Source of the DNA: Pirellula sp. SH-Sr6A
GTDB lineage: Bacteria > Planctomycetota > Planctomycetia > Pirellulales > Pirellulaceae
Assembly: GCF_001610875.1 (NCBI RefSeq)
Contig: NZ_CP011272.1
Coordinates: 598,397 to 662,396 of the forward strand
Direction of reading: 5' to 3'
Length of the DNA: 64,000 bases
Below the pieces are notes generated by a model. The model made no database searches and was not told the DNA's origin. It saw only the letters and a program-made list of their open reading frames with translations. Below are positions 17,982-26,687 of the stretch, piece by piece. Numbering within the stretch: position 1 is the stretch's first letter; the number at the start of each line of letters is the position of its first letter. Made by a program: the position numbers and the translations under genes.

Positions 17982-19613
17982 TTAACTATCCGCTTTGTCG
18001 CGGGCGAGTTGTTGGAGACCTCGGAGATCGAGTTTGCCTGTCCCCAAAATGGGAATCGCGTCGACGCGGATAAAACTATCAGGGGAAGGGATGAACAGAT
18101 TCGGAAGTCCCATACTGGACAGTTCTTTGCAAATCTCGGCGGGTGTCTTGGAGATCTCGGTATGTAGAACAACCAAGCGTTCCCCCTTCTTTTCATCGGG
18201 GACCCCAGCAACGCCGACATTCAAAACTCCTTCGTTGTCTCCAACGATTTGGAGAATCGCTTCCTCGACTTGAATATGTGGAACCATTTCTCCGCCGATC
18301 TTCGAAAAGCGGCTTTGGCGACCGGTGATGAACACAAATCCATCTTCGTCGATGTATCCCACGTCACCCGTGGTGTACCAACCGTCGTGGAGAACCTTTT
18401 CCGTCAGTTCCGGTTGATGAAGATAGCCGCTCATGATGTTCGGCCCCTTGATCTGGATCATTCCTGTTTCCATGGTTTGCAGGGGGTGTCCATCATCGAG
18501 CGAGACAACGCGAGCAGATACTCCAGGGATCGGGCGTCCCACCGAGCCCTCGCGGAGTCCACCATCGCGGTCGTTGGTCTGCGCTCGTCCGCGAGGCAGA
18601 TTGACGCAAGCCACGGGGCTCGTTTCGGTTGCACCGTAGCCTTCGGTAGGCCGAATCCCAAACACCTTCTCGAACGCTCCGAACAAATCGGCCGGCATCT
18701 TCTCAGCCCCCACGACGACAACTTCCAACGACTTGAACTGCTCCGGTTCGACGCGTCGAATGTAACTGCGTAAGAAGGTCGGCGTTCCGAGCAATACAGT
18801 CGAGCGATTGGATTGGACGAGTTTTCCAATCTGCCTAGGTTCCAATGGGTTGAAGTGGTAAGAAGCGGACGACGGGAGCGTCAACGCCCCCCAGAGGGTT
18901 ACGGTGAAACCGAACGAATGAAAGAAGGGGAGAATGCCTAGAAAATCATCGCTTTCCAGTACGCGAATGTACTTGTCGAAGCCTTGGACATTCGAAGCAA
19001 CATTCAGCAAAGTCAAGGGAACGCCTTTCGGGTTTCCCGTCGAACCTGAAGTAAAAATGACGGTTAGCAAATCATCCGGTTTGCATTCATCGAGCTTGAG
19101 TTTGCGATACAGCATGAACGAGGGTAACGCGCGTGCATAGAGGAGTGCCGAAAGCTTGTCCCCCATGTTCGCTTTCTCTCGAATGTCTTCGAGGTAAATC
19201 AGTTTCGCGTTTGGTTTGATCCCGAATTTCTCAATGACTTTGGTACTGGTGAGAACCGTTTTAATCCCAGCTTGCTCGATGCAGTTATTGATCGTCGCTT
19301 CGGAAACGGTGTAGTTCAAATTGACGGCTACTCGGCGTCCCAATCCCAGGGCAAGGTTCACGACCGCTCCTGGGACAGTCGGAGGAAAAAGAACTCCGAC
19401 AAACTTCTCGTCGCGCGCCAGCGCCTCCCGTTCCAATACCCGTTTGAGGACCAATGTCCGTAGGAGCAAATCATTTCCAGACAAGGAGATCCCCGTGGAA
19501 TCGGAAATCTTCTTCTTGGCTCCTTTCTCGCGACAGCGACGAATGAACAGTTTGAAAAGATTCCAGTCCCAAGGTTGATCGTGTGGTGTGACCGAGATTG
19601 CCGGCTTGGACAT
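17982..19613 (-). CDS. AMP-forming acyl-CoA/acyl-ACP synthetase
   Basis: Activates a fatty or related carboxylic acid as acyl-adenylate and transfers it to CoA or ACP. The 543-residue protein has the adenylation signature T-S-G-S-T-G-N-P-K-G, a Y-G-A-T-E-T motif, the hinge region T-G-D-V-G-Y-I, R-Q-S-R-F-S-K-I-G-G-E-M, and a C-terminal Lys in G-T-G-K-L-D. The pattern is closest to the acyl-ACP synthetase half of Aas-like enzymes, which recycle phospholipid acyl chains, but the acyltransferase half is absent. The ATG at 19613 is chosen over an upstream TTG. The rhomboid gene follows about 150 bp later. Confidence 0.9.
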   Translation of the reverse strand: MSKPAISVTPHDQPWDWNLFKLFIRRCREKGAKKKISDSTGISLSGNDLLLRTLVLKRVLEREALARDEKFVGVLFPPTVPGAVVNLALGLGRRVAVNLNYTVSEATINNCIEQAGIKTVLTSTKVIEKFGIKPNAKLIYLEDIREKANMGDKLSALLYARALPSFMLYRKLKLDECKPDDLLTVIFTSGSTGNPKGVPLTLLNVASNVQGFDKYIRVLESDDFLGILPFFHSFGFTVTLWGALTLPSSASYHFNPLEPRQIGKLVQSNRSTVLLGTPTFLRSYIRRVEPEQFKSLEVVVVGAEKMPADLFGAFEKVFGIRPTEGYGATETSPVACVNLPRGRAQTNDRDGGLREGSVGRPIPGVSARVVSLDDGHPLQTMETGMIQIKGPNIMSGYLHQPELTEKVLHDGWYTTGDVGYIDEDGFVFITGRQSRFSKIGGEMVPHIQVEEAILQIVGDNEGVLNVGVAGVPDEKKGERLVVLHTEISKTPAEICKELSSMGLPNLFIPSPDSFIRVDAIPILGTGKLDLRGLQQLARDKADS

Positions 19614-19714
19614 AAAAAGACTCTTCAACAGGTGAGGATGCTGGGGCGCGGAGCAATATATCGCATTTCCGGGATCGAAATGCCAGATGGTAACCCTTGT
19701 CCCGGTAACAGATT

Positions 19715-22700
19715 CTATTCCGAGCTGCGTAAATACTTGATCAAATTCGCGATTTGCTGGGCATCGAGGGATTTTTCGAAACCATCCGGCATGAGTGACA
19801 GGTTCGATTCCTTTTCCTCCGCGATTCGGCTTCGCTCAATCGCTCGAATACGACCGTCGGTTCCAATGATCTCAATAGATTGGTCCGTCTCGCGGACTTT
19901 CAATCCTGATAGGATCTCGTCGTCCTCCGTTCGGTAGCTGACTCGTTTGTATTTGGTATCCACCGAACGGCTTGGATCGATAATCGACGTGACCCATGCG
20001 TCATTGGTCCAATGGTTCAAGCCCGTTAGAGGGGGACCAATCGCTGGGATCTTCTCCCCTCCTAATTCTCGTTCTGCGTGACAGGCAGCGCAGTGCTGCA
20101 GAAAGAGAGCTTTGCCTGACTCGCGATCGGTTTCCTTTGGCCAGTTCCCGATGAGGGAGGCGATGATCTCTTGTCGATTGGTCCGGTCATCGGGGCCAAA
20201 CAAGGTGAGAACACGTTTCTTGATCTCAGGATCCGGTTGTTCTCGAAGACTCTCAATTTGACTTGGAAGAATTTGGTCGATCGAAATCTCTCGAGCGATC
20301 GCTCGATCCAGCCACCAGAGCGCTGATTTCGGCCGCGACAGGAAAGTCGCCGCGACACGCTGGTTCCAATCGCTTTGGGGGCTCGATTGTTGAATCATCG
20401 AACTCCAATAGCCTTTCCCTTGCTCCAGTAGCCGACTCAATATTTCATCGGAGAACGATTGGTCTGATTGCGTCGAAGCTAACTCGAGAAGCGATTCCCG
20501 TTCTTTGGTTTCAGCCTCTGATAGGGAGTTCCAATAGAAATCGAGAGCGGCCAACCGAGTATCCCGATTTGCTGTGGCCGAATGCAAGGCACTTTTGGCA
20601 TCCACTTTCAATCGAGCATACAGATCCAGTTCTTCTTGTTTGGCATTCTTTTGATTCGAACGGTTCCGCTGTGCAATGAGATAGTGCCAGGCGGGACGAT
20701 CTCCGCGATAGTTGCGTATGGTATCCACAAGCTCCGACTGCATGCGGGTTGAGATACGGGGCATCAACCTATCCACGATCTTCGTGAGCAAGACGTCGGA
20801 TCGATTGAGCAAGGCTTGCGTGAGAGTATCGACCCGAGCATCGGGCACGAAGATCGCCAATGTATCCCAACCAGCGACCTTCGTATGCAACGCCAGCAAT
20901 TCTGCTAACTGGGCCGGTTGGACCGCTGGGCTATGGAGCGAAGCGAGGAACAAGTGTTTGGTGTGAGCGGGCGAACTCACCACATCTTCCCGTCTGCATA
21001 GGAGTCCCAAGGACGCATCGATTCCCGGCCTGGAGAGTTTTTCTCTCGCGACCGTTCGCAACGCATAGTCGACAAGGCCCGCCTCAGGAGCAGATAAAAC
21101 GGTTGCCCAATCGTCATCATTCAAAGCGCCGAGATAGTGCAGCATGTTGAAAATTCGAAGTCGCGCCTTGGCGTTGGCCGCCGACCGCAGCTCCATTTTC
21201 AATTGGTCCTTTAACTCAGGACGTTCTTCGGCATACCACAGCATCTGTTGCTGGGCCATTTCCGCCACGGTCTGATTGTCGTTCCCGAGAAGGCCGATCC
21301 ATTCGGATGTCGATCGCTTCATTCCATGGAAATTCTGGAGCGGAGCGGGCTTGAAATCTTCGCGGTAGACTCGATACAGACGCCCACGGTCTTGACCGGC
21401 ACGCACATCGAGTCGAGCAAGCCATTCCTCGGGAATCCAAGTGGGATGTTCGATGACACGGCGGTACATGTCGACGACCCACACCGTTCCATCCGGCGCG
21501 TTGACAACGCGAACGGGCCGGAACCAGGGATCATCGCTGCGTACCCATTCGGATTGTGCATCTTCGGGGAAACGAGTCGCTTTGAAACTCACGCCGTCCG
21601 GTTTCATTTGAAATCGTGCCACGAGATTATGGACGCTTTCACAAACGATTGCGGCTCCTTGCATGCCGTCCCCCGAACCAGGGCTCGAGTTGAATATGGT
21701 GCTGCATGCCGATGTGAATCGATTCGCCGTGTAGGGGTCATTGAAACGATCGAGAGGCAGACTAAGCGGAAAGACTTGGGGGGTGCTAGGAGGATTGGTG
21801 ACGTATTGATAAAGGGATCTGGGGAGGGGTGTGTTCCCTTCTTTCCAAAATCGGTCGATGGTGAAGTGGTAGATGGGATGACTGTTGTTATTGCCAAACC
21901 AATTGCCCCAAGCGTCTTGGCTGCGAATGAACTGTGTCTCTCCCGATTCTTGCGTCAAGGTCCGTCGATCGGGATCCAGTGCCAGATCCACTCCTTCCAC
22001 GGAAACGGTTTCTGTCGATCCGTCCAATTTGTGGAGGAGAACTTCCCGTGCTCCATCCCCGGCTCCAAAGTAAAGTCGATGGTCCAAACCATAGGTAAAC
22101 CCGTATACACGGTGTTGCGGATTAGTTTCCGGAAAGCCGGATAGAATGACATCACGTTCGTCTGCTTTCCCATCGCCATCCCGATCGCGTGCGAAGAAGA
22201 CTTCCGGTGCGCACGCAACGATCACCCCATCTCTCCAGGCTTGCACGCCCGCTGGGAAGTCCAGATTATCCAAGAAGACATGGCTTTCATCGAGCGTTCC
22301 ATCCCCGTCATTGTCGCGCAGCCACTTCACGCGTCCGCGTCTCTCGCCCCCGCTGGGATAATCCCCCATTTCCACGATCCAAACGCGACCATCGGGTCCG
22401 AAGCTCACGTTGATCGGATCTTCAACCAGCGGTTCGGCGGCTAGCTGATCCACTCGCCATCCTGTTGGAACCTGAATATTTCTGAGGCCTTCTTCTGCGG
22501 AAAGCGGTTGCTCCATCGACCGCTTTTGACGCTGCAGATCGAGCACTGCTCGGACCCATTTATCTTCTGTTCCCGATACCCAGCGACCCGGTTGGTTGTA
22601 ATACAACATGGAACTGTCCACTTCGTAGCCCCCTTCGGAACGCACTCGCTCCGAAGCAACGTAAGCGAAGACGTCGTCGGTGTAGGCGGCTACCCAAACA

Positions 22701-23938
22701 TTCGCAAATTGATTCAATTCCCGTTCAAAGCGAATTTGAAAATCCACCACGACTTCGCCGCCGAGGAAGATCCAAGCCAATTCGTTGCCAAAGGTCCAGA
22801 GATGGGCTGGCGCTGGATACGATTCCGGGATGCGATCCTTCTTTTTCAGAATGTCCTGCATCGACTTCGCAAAATTTCTTTCTTGATAGGTTTTGCTCTC
22901 CAGCATCTCCTGAAGCTTGTTGCGACTGGGCCGTTCAAACTCAAGCCCTGTGTAGGCAAAGGTGACCGTCGTCGGTGCAGGGACTTGTTTTAATTCGCTT
23001 TGAAGACCACGCAGAACGGAGTCCGCCAGTTCCTTGCCGTGGGCTTTTGCGTTTTCATAGCTGCCTCGTGGATTGGGATTTGCATCGGCACCTGTACCGA
23101 TAATGGGGAGGGCGATGGCCCCTTTCCAATCCGTTTCGATTGCAGTGGCTGCGAGCCCTGCCCAATCCGCGCTGACTTGGTTCAAATCCGGTGAAATCGT
23201 GGTGCAATGGCATGCATATTGAAATGCAACGGCGAGCGGGCTTCCATCCTCTCTCGTAACCTTGAGAATTCGCACCGTTTGGTCCACTGGCCCGTCGTTG
23301 GATTCGGTGGATCCTACGACCGAGGCAGACTTCACGTTGCGGCGATTCTTCGCAAAACCTGCGTGATCGTCTCCATGCTGCACGATCGCGGCAGCTCGAC
23401 GCTCCCAAGCCCCTTTCATGGCGGCTTTGGTTTTCTCTACGACCATCGCCGTGTAACGTTTGGTCGCCTCGACTTCATCGGGAGTTTGCGGGACGGTGTA
23501 AAGGTTCGTAATCGCGCCATCCAAGTGAGGGGCGGAGTGCGAATGGGTTGTGCAGATCGCGATTTCGGCTCTGGCTATTTTGAATTCTCGTTCGGCGTAC
23601 GCCGTGATTTGATCGGTCATTGCTGGAGCGATTCCGATCGCGTCCAAGGAAACCAACATAAGCGGCTTGCTACCGGAGTGTTCGAGATAGAGAGCTCGGA
23701 CGTGTAAGGGATCCGCCACAGCGGACGTCGACTGAGTGCGGACTGCGTAACCGCTCAAGCGGACCGGTTCGGTTGGAGTGATCTCTTCCTTGGCAGCACC
23801 GGCAAGCCACTTCTCCGCTGCGGTCACAGCGGGAATCGGGAATGAAATCGCTAGCAGCAAGATCGACAGAGCAAACGGCAGGGATTTCGAAAGGGCGGGG
23901 TGGGAGCGACAGACCTGTCGCAGGTGGGAATCAGGCAT
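19715..23938 (-). CDS. fusion: neutral-ceramidase-like + propeller dehydrogenase + HEAT + cytochrome c
   Basis: A very large exported protein (1407 residues). After a signal peptide, about 430 residues match the neutral/alkaline ceramidase N-terminal family (G-A-A-K-E-E-I-T-P, T-T-H-S-H-S-A-P-H, C-H-C-T-T). Next comes a PVC-type membrane-bound dehydrogenase region with a six-bladed propeller pattern (V-S-F-G-P-D-G-R-V-W, R-D-N-D-G-D-G, D-R-D-G-D-G-K-A-D with calcium-like Asp). Helical HEAT-like repeats follow, then a class I cytochrome c end with C-A-A-C-H and the Met-ligand region L-M-P-D-G-F. The ATG at 23938 is preferred over 23953 because AAGGAAG precedes it. The ceramidase part could hydrolyse an amide-linked lipid or act on other substrates. 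It follows the RarD-like gene by 33 bp. Confidence 0.87.
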   Translation of the reverse strand: MPDSHLRQVCRSHPALSKSLPFALSILLLAISFPIPAVTAAEKWLAGAAKEEITPTEPVRLSGYAVRTQSTSAVADPLHVRALYLEHSGSKPLMLVSLDAIGIAPAMTDQITAYAEREFKIARAEIAICTTHSHSAPHLDGAITNLYTVPQTPDEVEATKRYTAMVVEKTKAAMKGAWERRAAAIVQHGDDHAGFAKNRRNVKSASVVGSTESNDGPVDQTVRILKVTREDGSPLAVAFQYACHCTTISPDLNQVSADWAGLAATAIETDWKGAIALPIIGTGADANPNPRGSYENAKAHGKELADSVLRGLQSELKQVPAPTTVTFAYTGLEFERPSRNKLQEMLESKTYQERNFAKSMQDILKKKDRIPESYPAPAHLWTFGNELAWIFLGGEVVVDFQIRFERELNQFANVWVAAYTDDVFAYVASERVRSEGGYEVDSSMLYYNQPGRWVSGTEDKWVRAVLDLQRQKRSMEQPLSAEEGLRNIQVPTGWRVDQLAAEPLVEDPINVSFGPDGRVWIVEMGDYPSGGERRGRVKWLRDNDGDGTLDESHVFLDNLDFPAGVQAWRDGVIVACAPEVFFARDRDGDGKADERDVILSGFPETNPQHRVYGFTYGLDHRLYFGAGDGAREVLLHKLDGSTETVSVEGVDLALDPDRRTLTQESGETQFIRSQDAWGNWFGNNNSHPIYHFTIDRFWKEGNTPLPRSLYQYVTNPPSTPQVFPLSLPLDRFNDPYTANRFTSACSTIFNSSPGSGDGMQGAAIVCESVHNLVARFQMKPDGVSFKATRFPEDAQSEWVRSDDPWFRPVRVVNAPDGTVWVVDMYRRVIEHPTWIPEEWLARLDVRAGQDRGRLYRVYREDFKPAPLQNFHGMKRSTSEWIGLLGNDNQTVAEMAQQQMLWYAEERPELKDQLKMELRSAANAKARLRIFNMLHYLGALNDDDWATVLSAPEAGLVDYALRTVAREKLSRPGIDASLGLLCRREDVVSSPAHTKHLFLASLHSPAVQPAQLAELLALHTKVAGWDTLAIFVPDARVDTLTQALLNRSDVLLTKIVDRLMPRISTRMQSELVDTIRNYRGDRPAWHYLIAQRNRSNQKNAKQEELDLYARLKVDAKSALHSATANRDTRLAALDFYWNSLSEAETKERESLLELASTQSDQSFSDEILSRLLEQGKGYWSSMIQQSSPQSDWNQRVAATFLSRPKSALWWLDRAIAREISIDQILPSQIESLREQPDPEIKKRVLTLFGPDDRTNRQEIIASLIGNWPKETDRESGKALFLQHCAACHAERELGGEKIPAIGPPLTGLNHWTNDAWVTSIIDPSRSVDTKYKRVSYRTEDDEILSGLKVRETDQSIEIIGTDGRIRAIERSRIAEEKESNLSLMPDGFEKSLDAQQIANLIKYLRSSE

Positions 23939-23971
23939 CGTATCTTCCTTCATGAAAGGGACCGAGGCATT

Positions 23972-24868
23972 CTAACCCATCGCTGCGTTCGCCGCTTTCC
24001 GTTTCTCTAAAAGGATCGTTCCCCAGGTGAATAGCAGTAGAGCCAACCAAACCAATACGAACCCAACCCATTTCCCCAAGCTCAGGTCCTCGCCGAAGAG
24101 GATCTTGGCAATCAAAAACTGCAAGGTCGGCCCCACGTACTGTAGCATCCCCATCGCGACCAACGGAACCGATTTGGCGGCCGACGCAAACAGCACCAAT
24201 GGTAAAGTCGTGACGGGTCCCCCCAGCACCAAAAGTGCCCAATCCCAGTTCGAACGCTCCGCAGCCGTGCCTTGAGACAACTGAAAGTACCCGATCAACC
24301 CAATCGCAACGGGAGCCAGAATCGCAGTCTCCATTCCCAGCCCGGAGATAGCGGGAAGAGTGGTCTTCTTTTTTACCGCAGCGTAACTAGCGAACGAGGT
24401 GGACAAGAGGAAGGCGACCCATGGGAAACGTCCTCCATCGATGGTCATGATGGCTACTCCTGCAAACGCGAGAAGAATCGCGCTCCATTGCAGTCCCGTG
24501 ATCCGCTCGCGGAAGAGGAGTACGGCCAACATGACCGTGAGCAACGGATTGATGAAATATCCTAAACTACTGTCGATGACAAAATCGTTGCTCACGGCCC
24601 AGATGAACACGAGCCAGTTGATGCTGATGAGTACGGCGGCGAGACTGCAAAGGAGCATGCGTCGTGCGTCGAGGAGCACTTCGCGGATGCTTGACCATTG
24701 CCGAAGCACGGTGACGAACAGAACGAGGGTCAGCAGGGACCAAACGATCCGATGGCAGATGACCTCCACCGGATTCACATGCCGGAGTGCCTTCCAGTAA
24801 AGAGGAAAGATTCCCCAAAGCGCATACGCGCAAACGGCCTGCCAATACCCCGCTTTGATACCAAACAT
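23972..24868 (-). CDS. RarD/EamA-family permease
   Basis: An inner-membrane transporter of the drug/metabolite superfamily, 298 residues with about ten hydrophobic segments in two EamA halves. RarD-like features include A-L-W-G-I-F-P-L-Y-W-K and V-N-P-V-E-V-I-C-H-R-I-V-W near the start, G-Y-F-I-N-P-L in the middle, and P-L-V-L-F-A-S-A-A-K near the end. The ATG at 24868 is 10 bases after the stop of the barrel gene; a longer frame would overlap that gene. Substrate unknown. Being inside a cytochrome/barrel operon suggests a role tied to envelope traffic, but this is context only. Confidence 0.88.
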   Translation of the reverse strand: MFGIKAGYWQAVCAYALWGIFPLYWKALRHVNPVEVICHRIVWSLLTLVLFVTVLRQWSSIREVLLDARRMLLCSLAAVLISINWLVFIWAVSNDFVIDSSLGYFINPLLTVMLAVLLFRERITGLQWSAILLAFAGVAIMTIDGGRFPWVAFLLSTSFASYAAVKKKTTLPAISGLGMETAILAPVAIGLIGYFQLSQGTAAERSNWDWALLVLGGPVTTLPLVLFASAAKSVPLVAMGMLQYVGPTLQFLIAKILFGEDLSLGKWVGFVLVWLALLLFTWGTILLEKRKAANAAMG

Positions 24869-24878
24869 TCCGACTCGC

Positions 24879-26669
24879 TCAAAACTTCCAACGAAACTCA
24901 GCCCGCGTGCCATAAATATTAGGTGCGTCGTCAAACCACCCGTTCATGAAATCGACACGCCAGAGACTTCGATTGTTGATCGCTTGTTGGTAACGAGTCC
25001 CCAGCCCGTATTGCGGGCCGGCAAACGAACTGATCGCGGGATCGCCATATCGGTCTGCCGCAGCAAACTCGACAATCCATTGACGATAAAAATCGGCTGA
25101 CAGCAAATTGAATCCAACCGCGCCCCCGTAAGCGTTCGCACCATCAGACGCTAGCGTAGGATAGCCGGTCAACGCATCGGTTTCGAAATTGATCCCTACA
25201 TTTCGAAGAATTCCCCCTGCATTGGCCGCCCTGGCAACACTTTGCGGCCGACCATTGCCAACAAAGAAATTCCAATAGGGGACGAAGTGGCTGGGCTGGG
25301 AGGAAACCAAACTGTTTTCAAATATCAGCAGTCCACCATCCGCCGTACGATCCGCGACCGGTCCGGATTGCCCTGCGTTCCCAATCAGACGCACGGTATT
25401 CGAGATACGACCAAAATAACGGCGCGTGTAGGCGATTGCCGCATTGTGGTACGAACGGCCTAATTCGTCTTGATCGTCCAAATAGGCATAGTCCATCTCG
25501 ATATAGCCATCGTAGGCCTCCACAAACCATGCCGTACCGAATACGGCAGCGGCGCTGTTGTCGTTCTGAAAGGCAGGACTGGTGACTTGATTGAACCCAG
25601 CAAAGAATGTGGCGTCGAAGTTCGACCAATTCAGCGCCCGGGAGTGTCGCCAAGGAAGTGCGACGGCGACCCCTGCGATAGCATCTTCCATCCAGATCCC
25701 ATTTTGAAACAGGAGCGGGACAAGCCCTACAGTAAATGGCAAATCAAAAGGCGCATCGTCGCCTATGATTCCACCTGTGATCGCTCCCAAATCCCCTTCA
25801 AAGAACGCCGTGTCGGGCTGGAAGTCAAGTTCCTCCTCGAACTCGATATCTCCATTGCTGAAATCCAAACGGGTAAACCGACCATTATGATCAAGCGGCC
25901 CCGTGAACATATGAAATCGCTCGGTCCCCGTGAACCGAAGATCCATGTCCAAGTTCAATCGGTGGGCCCAGTTTTGAACGTCTTGCCCCCCTACCCGGTG
26001 CGCCCCAACGCCCGTCCGGTAGTCGCCGTAGACCAAGAAGGACGGAGTCAGCAGATTGACATCGCTGAAGACTTCCTTCCCAGGGTCATACATGCCGCCC
26101 GTATAAAATGGCCTCCACCACTCCACCCAAGGCCTCTGGGTTTCCACGAGCGACTTTCCGTAATACGTCTCAATTTCGCGTCCAGGATCCAACGGCTGCG
26201 GGACATGCCGATTGGGAGTGAAGTCCCAAGCCTGATAAGGAACAGCGTTCGCACGCTGCGACATCGTCGCCACCCGTTGTTCAGGCAATGTGAACAGCAT
26301 GGGCTCGTCGAGTCTCGGAATGCTTGCCGGCACCGGTTTCGCGTCGCCCTCTTCGAGCAGTTCCCCTTCCTGCAAATTGCTTGGGGCTCCGACCAATGAT
26401 GTGTCGGAACCATTCAACAAAGAGGGAAACGAGGCACTCGGCAACGAATTCGAATCCTTTGATTTCCACGGCAGCGTCTGACCAGAAGGTGGCTTGATCG
26501 GAAGATCCGTTTGTATCGATCCATAAGGATCCGCGGCAGAGTTCTGCGCCGTGGCCGGTGTTGACGCAATAGCCCAGGCTAGACCTGCGACAATCCAAGA
26601 CCGCATTGCACCGCAGGAAATACTTCGGTGCATCTCTGCGATTTTATGTTGAATCGATAGTGGTGGCAC
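24879..26669 (-). CDS. outer-membrane beta-barrel protein
   Basis: A 596-residue exported protein. I use the GTG at 26669 because GAGGA lies 7 bases upstream; an ATG at 26633 or 26606 gives a shorter leader. A signal peptide ends near T-P-A-T-A-Q. About 130 residues of Pro/Ser-rich sequence precede the barrel. From about residue 150 to the end the pattern is of alternating polar and aromatic residues with Gly/Asn/Asp turns, ending in R-A-E-F-R-W-K-F, which fits an outer-membrane strand with a C-terminal Phe. It is 18 bp behind the pentaheme cytochrome gene and 10 bp before the RarD-like gene. A porin role, perhaps paired with the cytochrome, is inferred. Confidence 0.8.
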   Translation of the reverse strand: MPPLSIQHKIAEMHRSISCGAMRSWIVAGLAWAIASTPATAQNSAADPYGSIQTDLPIKPPSGQTLPWKSKDSNSLPSASFPSLLNGSDTSLVGAPSNLQEGELLEEGDAKPVPASIPRLDEPMLFTLPEQRVATMSQRANAVPYQAWDFTPNRHVPQPLDPGREIETYYGKSLVETQRPWVEWWRPFYTGGMYDPGKEVFSDVNLLTPSFLVYGDYRTGVGAHRVGGQDVQNWAHRLNLDMDLRFTGTERFHMFTGPLDHNGRFTRLDFSNGDIEFEEELDFQPDTAFFEGDLGAITGGIIGDDAPFDLPFTVGLVPLLFQNGIWMEDAIAGVAVALPWRHSRALNWSNFDATFFAGFNQVTSPAFQNDNSAAAVFGTAWFVEAYDGYIEMDYAYLDDQDELGRSYHNAAIAYTRRYFGRISNTVRLIGNAGQSGPVADRTADGGLLIFENSLVSSQPSHFVPYWNFFVGNGRPQSVARAANAGGILRNVGINFETDALTGYPTLASDGANAYGGAVGFNLLSADFYRQWIVEFAAADRYGDPAISSFAGPQYGLGTRYQQAINNRSLWRVDFMNGWFDDAPNIYGTRAEFRWKF

Positions 26670-26687
26670 GTTGGGATCCTCGTTCCT

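Noticed and set aside
25470..26399. 309-codon open frame on the plus strand
   Set aside because: It is opposite the barrel gene, has no recognisable motif and no ribosome site.
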